Below are positions 1-11,477 of a stretch of 64,000 bases of DNA, in pieces (the stretch's first letter is position 1; each line of letters starts with the position of its first letter). The stretch is from Cotesia glomerata (taxonomy: Eukaryota; Arthropoda; Insecta; Hymenoptera; Braconidae), in assembly GCF_020080835.1 (NCBI RefSeq), contig NC_058159.1:11470001-11534000 (forward strand), in the 5' to 3' direction. The position numbers and the translations under genes are program-made. The notes below the pieces were generated by a model that had not been told where the DNA came from, did no database searches, and saw nothing but the letters and a program-made list of their open reading frames with translations.

Positions 1-542
1 CCTAATTTTTTTTTTTTAATCAAAGGTACTATGGTATTACTATTTAGCGTTTTATGCTTACATCTAAATTCGATATTGTTGTGAATAAAATACCAGTATT
101 CGAATTATTATTTGATAATAATTTATAATTCGATCGAAACAATATTTTTTTTTTTTTTTTTTTAGTTTAAACGTAAATTCATTCAATTCATAGTTAATTT
201 TTAGAAAAGTCGATTGGTTTAAAATACAAAAAATCTAAAAAAGGTTTTACCCTGGAATTTTTTCTCTCAGTGTACCCTGTATATTCATTGAAGCTATTTC
301 TCTGTTTAATATTTATTTAAGCAGTTATTTACAAGTGAATAAATCACAACTTTTTTGTTCTCACTCGATTTATTGAAAATGAGAACAAAGTGTAAAACCT
401 CGAAAAAAATAAAAAGTGGTTTACATACAAAATTTATAACTCTCAGTTATAGAAGTTATAGTGGTGAAATATGAAATATTTTTTACTTTTTTGTATTATT
501 TCTTAACTCATATATAAGTTTTTTTTATAATTAAAAATATTT
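1..542. other. AT-rich sequence downstream of catalase
   Basis: This stretch lies 3' of the catalase stop codon on the minus strand. It is poly-A/T rich with a T-run near 147-164 and shows no coding signal on either strand. It should hold the catalase 3' UTR and polyadenylation site, but several AATAAA-like strings occur and I cannot choose one. Confidence 0.5.
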
Positions 543-1566
543 TTATAAGTTAGCTCCCTTTCCAGAAATATTTATCATTTTTCCTTTCTTCCGCAATTCA
601 TCCGTTAATCTCTGACCAAGATCAACATCCACTTGGGAAAAGTTTCTAATAGCACGTTCAGCAATGAAATTTGAAGCTTTTGCAAGGCTGTTAGCCATAT
701 TGGTTACAAGTCGAGTCTTTGCATCAGCATCAAGCACTTTCTGCCAAAAAGTTGTAACTTGGCCGAAGTTATCCTCATTTACCGCTTCATAACGATCAAT
801 ATCTCCAAAAGCACTAAATGCTGGAGATTTTACAGCCGGACATACTTCAGGGCCTTTGAAGCTGTTTGGATAATAGTTCGGAGCTCCATCCTGATCATGT
901 ATAGTCATTGAGCCATCACGCTGATAATTCATTATTGATATACTCTATAAAAAATTGAATATTAGTGTAAAAATAAGAAATGTTATTTTTTTTTTATTTT
1001 AGCAATAGAAAAGTACTTATTGCTTAAAGAAACAAAAAGAATTATTACTTTGTAAGGACAATTTACAGGAAGCTGAAGATGATTTGGCCCAAGACGGTGT
1101 CTGTGAGTATCACTATAAGCAAAGAGTCGACCTTGAAGCATTTTATCTGGGCTCGGTTCAATACCTGGTACCATATGTGCAGGATCAAAAGCCAATTGTT
1201 CAACATCAGCAAAGTAATTTGATGGATTTTTGTCCAAAACGAGTTTACCGACCGGAATGAGTGGATATTCTTTATGGGGCCATACCTATTATAGAATCAC
1301 ATTTTATATAATGTTACTTACCAAAATCTGTAATGAGAGTAAAAAATGAAAAAAAAAAAGCTTCATAATAGGACCTTAGTTAAATCAAAAGGATTCCATT
1401 GAAATTTGTCTGCTTGCTGCTCGGTCATAACTTGAATATAAAATGTCCATGAAGGAAATTTTTTTTTAGCAATTGTGTTGTATAAACTCCTAATAGCATA
1501 ATCTGGATCTTGTGAGCTTATTTTCGCAGCTTCTTCAGCTGTGAGATTTTTAATGCCTTGGTCTGT
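543..1566 (-). CDS. Cat: Catalase, C-terminal three exons (5' part not found)
   Basis: Peroxisomal haem enzyme that breaks down hydrogen peroxide. Three minus-strand exons fit GT-AG rules and keep frame: 1566-1375 (64 codons, starting TDQGIKNL), 1285-1049 (79 codons) and 944-543 (133 codons plus stop). Together they give about 276 residues, matching the second half of an animal catalase of about 500. The haem-ligand signature RLFAYSDTHRHRLG is present, with Ser where many animal catalases have Pro after the Tyr. Other catalase landmarks are SWTFYIQVMT, WPHKEYPLIPVGKL and APNYYPNSF. The protein ends GANL, close to the KANL-type peroxisomal signal of animal catalases. The exon 2/3 junction appears to add about one residue compared with the family, so that splice site is the least certain. 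I found no N-terminal exons at higher coordinates. Either they lie beyond the window behind long introns or this is a detached 3' fragment. Confidence 0.9.
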
Positions 1567-2497
1567 CTGAAAAATAAATAATAGAAAAGATTTCAATTAA
1601 AAATTACCATAGAAAGTTTCTGGCCCTGATAATTATCACAATAACCCCTTAGAAATCTTAAAAAACAATAGCCATAGTTGCATAAGAGTACATCCACCAG
1701 ACCATATTGGAGCAGTTTTATATGAATCTGGTGGATGTAGCTTGTAAATAACTTCTACGTTTTTGTGTGCTTTATTTGTTTGGGTCTGTCGTCGGATACT
1801 CTAGCAAAAAAATTTTAAAAAGAACTATAAAAATGGCTTGGTCAAAAAGCTTTAAATGTATCTCTGATGTGACACTGGAAATAAGAAATAATTCAATACA
1901 ATCAATTTATTAAAAACTTGAATGTTTAGATGCAGATTGCTTTGAAGAATTAAGATAATCAGAAGTGAAAAAAGAATATTCTGAATGACTTATTTATTAT
2001 AAATTGTATTAAGACTAACTATTGAAACGATATTAGTTGATTTTTTAACAAGTCCATTGATAACAAATACGGCCAATGATAAGAAAATTAACCCGGTACA
2101 AGAGCTAAAATCTTGAACCGAGAACACCATTTTAAAGAATTCGATTATCATGATTGGAGCAGAAAAGTTTTTAATCAAGTAAATTTTCTCAGGTCAAGAA
2201 CTTTGGTGCTTGATTAAAGATTATGAAATTCTTCAAAGTGATATTTCGGGTTTAAGATTTCCGCTTGTGTATCGAGTTAGTTTTACTATCGGATGAAAGC
2301 TTTAAATAAAGTAAAACGAATATAAATACTGAAACAATTAAAATTTATAGGCGGCCCATTTTACCCCAAATTAGTAAAATAAGTAAAAAAACGCAAACAA
2401 CAAATGTTTTTTTGGGAGCCAATATAATAAAGAATACGTGTAGAGGGACTAAAAAAAAATAAAACGAGCGAAAAAAACTGACATTATAAACATTTTT
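1567..2497. other. Unassigned AT-rich DNA with one inverted repeat
   Basis: No upstream catalase exon could be recognised here. The only structure I see is an inverted repeat near 1689-1740 with perfect 13-base arms (TACATCCACCAGA and its complement) around a loop of about 25 bases. The minus-strand ORF at 1990-2178 has no recognisable features and is probably chance. Confidence 0.4.
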
Positions 2498-2632
2498 AAC
2501 TTCCCGCTAAGAAAATTAAAAAAAAAAAAAATTTTCTAAAATCGGGAAGTTATTGGTTTTATCCTGTTTTTTCGAAAATCGAGTTTTCATCAGATCTCGA
2601 CGTTTTGAGGTCCTAGGAAGCTTCTCTGACAA

Positions 2633-2671
<39 letters not shown>

Positions 2672-2729
2672 AAATTAGCGGGAAGTTGCAGAGATGGCCT
2701 TTAGGGTCAACCGTTTTCCTAATTTTTTT
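2498..2729 (+). repeat. Short copy of the AACTTCCCGC dispersed repeat with (TG)n
   Basis: It begins AACTTCCCGCTAA, holds a second GGGAAGTT, then a conserved block ending in AGGAAGCTTC. A (TG)n tract of about 35 bases (2635-2669) follows. It closes with TTAGCGGGAAGTTGCAG and the block GGGTCAACCGTTTTCC. The same two ends bound the 1.3-kb copy at 25395-26716, so this is an internally deleted version. Confidence 0.7.
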
Positions 2730-2790
2730 CTCAAGAATCCTACTGTGGCTCGCTCTCCTACTTCTTAAAATAGTTAATAAATTGTACTTA

Positions 2791-3928
2791 CACTGAGAAA
2801 AAAGTATTTTGATAATCACAATACTTGGTATTTTGATAATCAAAATACCAAGTATTGTGATTATCAGAATATAAGTCAGTTCAATACCTATACTCTGCGC
2901 AGTAAACTATATATAATATATGCGCTGTCACTGCCATCGACGTTTTAACACTAACAGTTATTTTATTTGATTTATGCACTGGTAAAAATAGAATTCAATT
3001 AATATTTATTATATTAGCTTGAAAAAAATTTATTATTACACTTTTAATTTTAATTTTAATTTGTTTTGTTTGCTTTATAAGTCAATTGATTTGTGCCAGT
3101 AAAGTGAGGTTATAAACATCTAATAGTCTGTTACATTGGTATACTGATAATCCGAACAAAAACAGTTTCACTGTAAAAAACGCCATTCGGCCATACCCGA
3201 CATGGATAGGTAGATTTCTTGTTTGAATATTGAAAAAAAAACACGTTATTAAAAGGCAAAAATGTCCTAAAATTTATTTTTTATTATATTTTTGCAAATA
3301 ATGATATGAGACCGACTACAACCAATAGATATTCAAAGACATCTTCCTAAAAAATAGGATTTGTAACAGACGAAAGTCATTTGATGATAATAGCTAAAAA
3401 TTAATTTATTTTTGATTTTTTTTTAATTTTCCAAACTCCGAAATAAATTGAAAAAAGTATCAAAAGGTAACGAATAATAGCTCAAATCGAAGATAATTAT
3501 GTGAATTTTGACATAAAGTTGATAAATTCAAGCTATCTTTTATGGCTTAAAAATTATTTAAAGAAAAAGGGCTGAAATACGTTCATTGAAAAATTTTTGA
3601 AAATTTTCAAATTCACGGAATTAATTAAAAAAATCATCAAAACTAGACAAATAATAGTTTAAATTGAAGGTTATTAAATGAAATTTAAGATAAATTTGAT
3701 AGATTTTATCTATTTTTTACATCTGGAAGATTATTTTCATAAAAATACAAAATTCAAAATTTTTGAAAATGAAAAAATTTTCAAACACCCACAACTCGTA
3801 AACTAACCGGCCGATTTTGCTCATCTTTGAACTTGATCTTGGTATTGATCCACAGAATAAGCCCACAAAATTTCATAAAGATCGGTTGAGAACTGTGGGC
3901 GCAATCCTGCTGACATGGCGCGTTATAT

Positions 3929-3976
<48 letters not shown>

Positions 3977-4727
3977 CATAAATACATATATAAACTTTTG
4001 AGCCAATGCCATTTTTCGACATTACTCGATAAAATAAAACATATTATGATAAAATTTTCCTAAAATTACAACATGAGACCGGCTACAATAGTTATATTTC
4101 TATAGAAATCTACCTAAAAATCGCGCCAAGTCCACGTTCATAAAACTATTAAGAAAAAAAAATTTGTTTTTTTCTTTACAAAAATATATAAAATAAAAAA
4201 ATTAAAAAATCCAAGTAACCGATATGATTGTTTATGATTTTCGGAAATTAAAAAAAATTTTGTTACAAATTTAAAAATTAAAAAAAAAATTTGGAACGTA
4301 TTTAGTGTGCGCGGTTGCAAAATATTTTACTTTTAATGAAATTCGTAAAATCTATTTACTAGGATTTTAAAAAAATTTAAATACACAATGACGCACACCA
4401 AGTACGTTCCAAAATTTTTTTCTTAATTTTTAAATTTATAACACAATTTTTTTTAATTTCCGAAAATCATAAACAATCATATCGGTTACTTGGATTTTTT
4501 AATTTTTTTATTTTATATATTTTTGTAAAGAAAAAAAAAAATTTTTTTTTCTTAATAGTTTTATGAACGTGGACTTGGCGCGATTTTTAGGTAGATTTCT
4601 TTAGAAATCTAACTATTGTAGCCGGTCTCATGTCTTAATTTTAATAAAATTTTGTCATAATATGTTTTATTTCATCGAGTAATGTCGAAAAATAGCATTG
4701 GCTCAAAAGTTTATATATGTATTTATG

Positions 4728-4781
<54 letters not shown>

Positions 4782-6010
4782 TGATATAACGCGTTATGTC
4801 AGCAGGATTGCGCCCACAGTTCTCAACCGATCTTTATGAAATTTTGTGGACTTATTCTATGGATCAATACCAAGATCAAGTTCGAAGATGAGCAAAATCG
4901 GCTGGTTAGTTTTCGAGTTGTGGGTGTTTGAAAATTTTTTTCATTTTCAAAAAATTTTGAATTTTGTATATTTTGTGAAAATAATTTTCCAGGTGTAAAA
5001 AAAAGATAAAATCTATCAAATTTATCTTAAACTTCAGTTTATTATCTTCAATTTAAACTATCATTTGTCTAGTTTTGATGATTTTTTTAATTAATTCTGT
5101 GACTTTGAAAATTTGAAAAAATTTTTCAATGATTGTGTTTCGGCCCTTTTTCTTCACATAATTTTTAAGCCGTAAAAGATAGCTTAAATCTATCAAATTT
5201 TCGTTAAAATTCATATAATTATCTTGTTTTTAAATTACGTATTTTTTTCAATATTCATCTAAGAAATCTACCTATCCATGTCGGGTATGGCCGAATGGCG
5301 TTTTTTTTTTACAGTGAAACTGTTTTTGTTCGGATTTTAGTATTTTTTGTAATTATAATAAAAATTTACAATTGGTACCAACTTAAATCTCGCGTTGGTT
5401 GCATTTTTTATAGCAAACTATCCCCTTGAAACTACAGTTTATGTAAAAATAATTCCAGCGCACCCTGGCGGGTGTAGATGCAAGCTGTGAAATATCTTTT
5501 TTTAACTGTAGTTTCCCATCTAATGAAGGATTACTATGCATTCTCAAATTATTTAGTTTGTGGCAGATCACTTTGCCCATCGAAAAAAAGTCAGGATCGA
5601 AATTTTTGCGTTGCTATAGTTTGTGCTGATTAAATTTAATAATTTCAATTAGATTAATTGTTATAAGTAAATATAATTAATTAATAACAGTCAAATAAAG
5701 TATGAATTACTGTTAAAATATACAATTTAGGAAAAAAAAGTACGTTAGAATTAAATAAAATTTTGCAACCTCAAAATACCGTTCTGCTTACAGTAAACAT
5801 AGTCGGTAGTCTGGTGCTCCGTTTACAGCAGATTTGAACGGAACTTGGCGCCAGATTCTACCGAATCTGTGGATCAGTATACCTAGTTATTGTGAAAATC
5901 AGTATACTTATTGTGATAATCAAAATACCACGTATTCTTAGTAGCACAATACCAAGTATTCTGATTTTCAGAAAAAATATCCTTAGTAGCAAAATACTTT
6001 TTTCTCAGTG
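2791..6010. mobile_element. TIR element with TA flanks, host to a nested foldback
   Basis: The ends are CACTGAGAAAAAAGTATTTT at 2791 and its inverted match ending at 6010. Both are flanked by TA (2789-2790 and 6011-6012), as for Tc1/mariner-type target duplication. The left end contains a perfect 55-bp palindrome at 2811-2865. Related GATAATCA/AATACCAAGTATT motifs recur inside the right end (about 5880-5990). No transposase ORF is visible, so it looks like a non-autonomous MITE-like element enlarged by the internal 2.2-kb foldback. Confidence 0.65.
3151..5334. mobile_element. Long-arm foldback (inverted-repeat) element, ~2.2 kb
   Basis: The two halves are inverted copies of about 1.05-1.1 kb. 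The left arm opens TCCGAACAAAAACAGTTTCA at 3151, and the right arm closes with its complement at 5334. Internal landmarks are mirrored, including GGCCATACCCGACATGGAT, a (TA)n tract (3932-3970 and 4733-4780) and GGCGCGATTTTTAGGTAGAT. The centre lies near 4340. There is no convincing ORF. It sits inside the 2791-6010 element. Confidence 0.8.
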
Positions 6011-6089
6011 TAGATGGATGCTTCTATGTTAAATTGATAATTGCTTCCCATTACTTTTGATGCATGTGTATATGGTACATATCCGGGTA

Positions 6090-7860
6090 AAAATTTCATA
6101 CAATTTTACGTGGAAAATGGCCTGATAAAATTTCATAAAATCTTATGAAATTTCATAAATTTTTTGCTCGACGGTTAAAAAACGTCAACTTTCAGCCCGC
6201 TAAGAAACGAAGTTGCCGCTTCCTGCCTTCGTCGAGCAAAAAAATAGTATACACTCCTCGGGAAGTAAATAAAAAAAGCCTCTTATCACATGTTTGTTAA
6301 CCTCGGCCAACAATTACTTGTGATCTGAGACATTTCTGACGTTACTTCCCTAGGTGTGTAATATACTATTTCATAGTATTTTATAACTTTATAAAATTTT
6401 ATGTAATTTTATAAAATTTTATGAGGAAAATGGCTTGATAAAATTTTATGAAGATTCATAAAATTTTGTATAATTTCCTTCGCGAATGGAAAAAAATTAT
6501 TTTTTTTGAAAAGAAATAAAAATTTTTGGAATCTGGGATCATGTATGATTTTGAAAAAGCGTTCGTCGTTCCGAAAGTAATCCAAGGGTTAATATTTAAA
6601 AAAAATTCTGTGTATACGCTAGGATTGAACCTGGATCCTCTGGTCCTTAGTCTCGTTCATTATTCACTAGTCTGAATCATGTACAATGGATGCTACATTT
6701 TAATTAATGTACTTATATTTGAGTATCCCGGGAAAGAATATTTTATGCAATTTTGTGAAATTTTATAAAATATCATAAAATTTTACGGATTAAATGAAAT
6801 TTTTTGCCTGATTCTTAGTTATTCATGTTACCTTGGGCGAGTTACGCGCAAATACAGTCGAAGTGATGAATATTTTCAGAAGGGATAGTATAAGGCTGAG
6901 ACCTGATAGAGGCTTTACATCCCTGCTGCAAATAATTATCATCTCGATCGTATTTGCCCATGGTGCTTAAAAAATTTTTCGTCCTATGGCGGACGTATGC
7001 GGGTTTTTACGTGCAGGGGATACTCAATTTATGAATAAATAGCGTACGATACCAAAACCATCTAATCCTTTAAATAAAAATACATGAAAGTCTTGAAGTT
7101 AGTCATAGGTGCGCTTTTTAATTAAAATGACAGTTAAAACATAAGCTATTCACCTGTATAGAGATTGGTGACGCATGTGCAACATTGTCCTCGAAAAAAA
7201 CATTAATAAAGTTCCAAAATTCTTTGTGTTATACTCGATAAAATACAGTGCGAAGAAGTGTCGCACGTTTCCATCATCTAATTCACCATTTTTGGATGAT
7301 CGAAGATAAATATGTTTGTATTTACGACATAAAAACATGAGCAAAAAAAATGATTGAATTTCATGGTTATACGAAATTTTAAGAAAAAGAAAGCCCCTTT
7401 TTATGAAATTTTATAAAAATAGTAAAAATTTATATCAATAATTCCTTGGGTGCCTGATAACAATTTTACAAATTTTCATAAATTTTTGTGAAATTATAAA
7501 AAATTCTTTGGAATTTTACTAAATCAGAGATTTGGTCACTCACAAAATTTCATAAACTTTATTAACATTTCATGAAATTAAATAAAATTTTACAGAATTA
7601 TGTAAAATTTCATAAAATTTTATAAAAATAGTCTTATTAGTTTAGATAAAATTTTATAAGTTTTGATCAAAACGCATGAATTTTTATACAATTTGATACC
7701 GAATAGCCATTCGGATATTAAAACAATTTGATGAAATTTCATAAATTTTATGTCATTTTACATAATCTTATGAAATTTGATGAAACTTTATAAAATTTCA
7801 TAAACTTTTACAAAATTTCAATAATATAATTTCATCGAAAAATTTTTTCCTGGGTAGTGG
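6090..7860. repeat. Low-complexity ATAAAATTTTATGAAATTT repeat region
   Basis: Degenerate iterations of AAATTTTATGAAATTTCATAA run through the block in both orientations. The left edge (CCGGGTAAAAATTTCATAC, about 6083) and the right edge (complement of CCCAGGAAAAAATTTTTC, about 7853) look like weak terminal inverted repeats, suggesting a decayed foldback element. A tRNA-like B-box lies inside near 6620. No coding sequence is evident. Confidence 0.5.
6608..6690 (-). other. tRNA-like pseudo-sequence (possible SINE head)
   Basis: On the minus strand the segment holds GGTTCAATCCTAG, a good B-box (T-arm) match, preceded by a weak A-box-like stretch. The arms do not pair as a full cloverleaf, so I read it as a tRNA-derived repeat rather than a tRNA gene. 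Confidence 0.3.
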
Positions 7861-7887
7861 GAGAGTGTGACTCTTAAATATGTGATG

Positions 7888-8340
7888 ACCCATACAGGAC
7901 AATACAACGGGGCCAGATATGGGCCATTCTTGTGGCTCATCACAGCATTATTTATATTTGTAAAAATGCTTGCCGTAAGATGGACGGTATGGCTTAATGT
8001 ATATAGAATAAGCGAAAGGAAATTTAGTATAGACCGGATAGCTCAAATGGTAGAGTAGCCGACATGTCTTCAGAAGGTTCTGGGTTCGAATCCCAGTCCG
8101 AGCTATCTAATAATTTTTTCTCGCATATTCTATAAACTCACATTAAGATGATCCTCTCCACATTCCTTTCTCAATCCTTTTCTACCAATATCCTGTTACG
8201 TGAATGTGGAACGCTTCACGTAATAATTACCGTAACTCCTATTCTTTCCCGCTTCACAGCATTATTTATATTTGTAAATATATTTATAACCGTCCATCTT
8301 ACGGCAAGCATTTTTAAATGCTTACGACTTTAAAAATGCT
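7888..8340. repeat. Repeat unit around a tRNA-like core
   Basis: It starts with CCCATACAGGACAATACAAC, the same terminus as the 8598-11475 element. CACAGCATTATTTATATTTG occurs as a direct repeat at about 7944 and 8258. AATGCTTGCCGTAAGATGG (about 7967) recurs inverted at about 8290-8315. The tRNA-like sequence at 8036-8108 lies between the inverted arms. Confidence 0.5.
8036..8108 (+). other. tRNA-like pseudogene / SINE head
   Basis: It contains an A-box-like TAGCTCAAATGGTAGAGTA and a consensus B-box GGTTCGAATCC, and ends TCCGAGCT. The T-arm pairs well. The acceptor stem is mismatched at its base, and no five-pair anticodon stem can be drawn. It is therefore probably not a functional tRNA. Confidence 0.5.
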
Positions 8341-8689
8341 TACAACTTAATAAATGTTTACGACTTTGGAAAATTAATAATGTAAAATAGTCAAAATTAT
8401 TATAAAGATTTACGACCTTGAGTAAATTCTGATAATGCCGAGTATTTAGGCAGAATAAAATCAGCAGTTTTTTAATTGAGTTAAAATAACCAGACAATAT
8501 AATGTCATTGGACTAAATAAATTGATTAAAAAAAAAATAAATTAAAAAATAATTATTTATCTGTCAAGGCTGAAATTCCGGGAGGTTTTATTATCTACCC
8601 ATACAGGAAGCCCCAGAGTTGAACGACGGGGCCATGCCTGGGATATTATTGGGAAGCCCATCTTAGCAAACCTATATTGTCCCATACCC

Positions 8690-9245
8690 GGGCTATAACT
8701 AGGCAATCAGCCTTGGCCATTCCAATGATTACCCAGGCTTGGGCCAAGACTGAATAACCTAGCCTTGGCCAAGCCTAGAGTCCCCCTAACTTGGGCCATG
8801 TTTGTGTAACCTAACCTCGGCCGATGGATGGTAACCCTAACATGGGCCAAGACTGGATAACCTAGCCTTGGCCAATGAATGGTAACCCTAACTTGGGCCA
8901 AGATTGTGTAATCTAACCTCGGCCGTTGGATGGTAACCCTAACATGAGCCAAGACTGAATAACCTAGCCTTGGCCAAGCCTGGAGTCACCCTAACTTGGG
9001 CCAGGACTGGGCAATCTAGCCTTGGTCAACCCAATGATTACCCGAGCTTGGACTAGAACCGGGTCCCCCAGCCATGGCCATTCAATGGCGATCCAGACTT
9101 GGCCCAGGATTGAGCAACCTAGCTTTGGCCGACTCAATGATTACCCGAGCGTTAACCAAGACTGGGATGCCTAGCCTTGGCCGTTGAATGGCAACCCAGA
9201 CTTGAGCCAGAATTGGGCAACCTAACTTTGGCCATTCAATGGGAA
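8690..9245. repeat. ~60-bp minisatellite rich in TTGGGCCAAGACTG
   Basis: About nine degenerate units of roughly 58-60 bp alternate a TTGGGCCAAGACTG-like half with an AACCTAGCCTTGGCC-like half. Some pairs resemble each other at about 117 bp, hinting at a higher-order dimer. It is clearly more GC-rich than the flanks. The reading frame across it is repeat-derived and not a gene. Confidence 0.8.
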
Positions 9246-9631
9246 ATCCAAATTTAATTAATCATTAAGTAATAGAATTTGGAACAGTAAATATTTATTA
9301 CTTAACGAAGATTTGATAGCAAATGCTAAAATTGAAAATTTATTATTTCAGCAAAACAATTGTATATCGTCAAAATTGATACGGTCTTAAGAAAAAACTA
9401 AAATATTATAATATGATATTAAAAATATACAGAACGATTTAAAAAGTCTAAAGTTAATCTAAGAACTTGACTTTTGCTTTTCTTTTAAATTAATAAACAT
9501 TCATAAAAAATAGATCATTTTCATCAAAACACAATATCAAATAACATAAATTATATAAATAATAAAGCGTTACACTCTGTCACCATATAGATTTAGCTTA
9601 TATGAATGGTGAGATGTGCGTTAACTTATCG

Positions 9632-9702
9632 GTCGTACGGCGTAGGGGTTAGTGGTCGGTCTGACAAGCGCGCGGCTCGGGTTCGAATCTCGGTTAGGGT
9701 AA
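9632..9702 (+). other. tRNA-like pseudo-sequence
   Basis: GTAGGGGTTAGTGGTCGG resembles a tRNA A-box/D-arm, and GGGTTCGAATCTCGG is a B-box. The acceptor and anticodon stems do not form well. It probably represents a tRNA-derived SINE head. Confidence 0.45.
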
Positions 9703-10011
9703 ATGCGATTTTGACTTTATTTCTATAATTAGCGAAAGTTAGGTCTAAATTAAGAGTTGAGTCGTCTACTTGCGTTAGCTCTACATCAAAATTAAAATAA
9801 ATTATTGACAATTAAAAAGTTCCTTTTTTATAATTTCAACTAACAACTACTCATTTTATACAAAATAATTTAACCGTTTCGTAGAATTTTATTATTTTAT
9901 TTCAGAGAATTCAGTTTATTCGAAATTGGGTTCTTAATACTAATTTGGTTTCTCATTAAACAATTAAATTCTAAATATATTTTGTAATCTACTTCTTTTA
10001 GTAAATTCTAT

Positions 10012-11218
10012 AGTGGCCCTGGCGGATTCGTGGTCACGGTAAAATGATCGTGAAACGATGGTGAATGTACCATAAATTCACAGTGTCCACAAATGATCGT
10101 CGAATGACCGTCACTTGACTATCGAACGGCCGTCATTTGACAGTGAACAAACGACCGTGAAACGAGCGTATAATGTCGGTAAGTCAGGAATTTTTTACTA
10201 GTCAACAATGAAAAAGTGCTGATTATATTTTTTTTTTATTTCATTAAAAATACTCAAAGTGTATAAAAAGATAGGTAAATGAGAAATTTTCAGTAACTAA
10301 TCGGGATGAAAAATTAAAAAAAAATATTAAATTATTGTAATTTTGTTTATTTCAAAGTAAAATTATAAAAAATTAATCAGATTACAGGCAATCAACAGAG
10401 ATCCATCATTTCAATACTTTTCAGAAGAGTTTATGGCTTACAAGTGTTGAATTTTTTTTATAGTCTTAAATTAGAAACTATAATACCTTTTGGTTATGAA
10501 AAATATAATAATCAATATTGTTTTTTTTTTTTTTTTTTTTTTTTGGAGACGAAAACTTTAATTTCAAAATTACGGAAAAATTGTTTGTTATCAAGAAAAA
10601 TTATTATGAGATATTTTTTTTTTAACAATTCAATTTTTAGCAATTTCTTTTCCAGATCTTTTTTTATACAGTTAATAATTTCACCATAATTTCGAAATTA
10701 AGAATTTCGTAATCATCAAAAATTTGAATCATTTATTACGATTATTATTTTGAAGTCATGGAAAAAATATAACTTTATTTAAGCTATTTTTATCTGTGCA
10801 ATGAAAAAAAAAATGACTTGGTTTTGACACCTTATGATGTGACTGAATCAAATGTTTCGTACAGTGTCTTAGATAGCCTAGCTGGTAGAGTCTTGGGCGC
10901 GCGACCAGATGAATCGGGTTCGAGTCTCGGTCTAGACTTTCCGCAATATTTTTTTTTATTTTAATGTCCGTGATAGTAGCGTAAAATCACCGTATTTGGA
11001 CAGTATATTGAACGTACAGTGTCGGTCATAACGTCGTAGATTCACTTGCGTATGCACCGTAAATATTCAATAAATTTATAGTAGATATCGTTCACAACGG
11101 TATCCGATGTTGACTGACAGATCGCTCAGTAAGAACGAACTTTATACGGTGAAACGACCGTGAAACAACCGTCATTCGACCGTGCTTTCACCGTGTCGCC
11201 GAAACCGCCAGGGGGTGA
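10012..11218. mobile_element. Nested TIR element with CCCTGGCGG ends
   Basis: The left end reads GGCCCTGGCGGATTCG (about 10015) and the right end CCGCCAGGGGGTG (about 11205), imperfect inverted repeats. The subterminal regions are packed with GACCGTCA / TGACGGTC / CGTGAAACGA motifs, mostly inverted between the two ends. A tRNA-like sequence lies at 10864-10938. The interior is AT-rich with a long T-run (about 10520-10545). No transposase ORF is visible. Confidence 0.5.
10864..10938 (+). other. tRNA-like pseudo-sequence
   Basis: TAGATAGCCTAGCTGGTAGA followed by GGGTTCGAGTCTCGG gives good A- and B-boxes. The ends (GTCTTAGA and TCTAGAC) would pair apart from one extra base. The anticodon stem has mismatches, so I do not call a functional tRNA. 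Confidence 0.5.
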
Positions 11219-11477
11219 ATAAGTATGGGCTTGCTTTGCCTTAAGAACTTGGGCCAGTCTTGGTTAACATACTTGGGCCTGTCTTGGTCAACAATCTTGG
11301 GCCAGTCTTGGTTATCATGCTTGGGCCAGTCTAGGCAACCAAGTTTGGCACCCTGTTATCACTCCAAACTTCTACCAAGGCTGGGCCAAAGCGGGTTTAC
11401 AAGCATGGGCCAGAGATAGACAGCATTGCGCCAAGCATGGCCCATATCTGGCCCTGTCGTATTGTCCTGTATGGGTA

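Larger units (their letters stand above)
8598..11475. mobile_element. TIR element with minisatellite arms, TA-flanked
   Basis: The termini are CCCATACAGG at 8598 and its complement ending at 11475, each bordered by TA (8596-8597, 11476-11477). Both ends carry GGGCC/TTGGCC-rich minisatellite units in opposite orientation, long on the left (about 8690-9245) and short on the right (about 11215-11430). The interior holds a tRNA-like sequence (9632-9702) and another inverted-repeat element (10012-11218). No transposase was found. Confidence 0.6.

Noticed and set aside
8036..8108. Functional tRNA gene
   Set aside because: Good A and B boxes, but the acceptor stem is mismatched and no anticodon stem forms; it is embedded in a repeat.
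8707..8952. 81-residue minus-strand ORF with a repeated peptide (VRVTIHRPRLGYT)
   Set aside because: It coincides with the ~60-bp minisatellite, whose unit length happens to keep a frame open over a few units.
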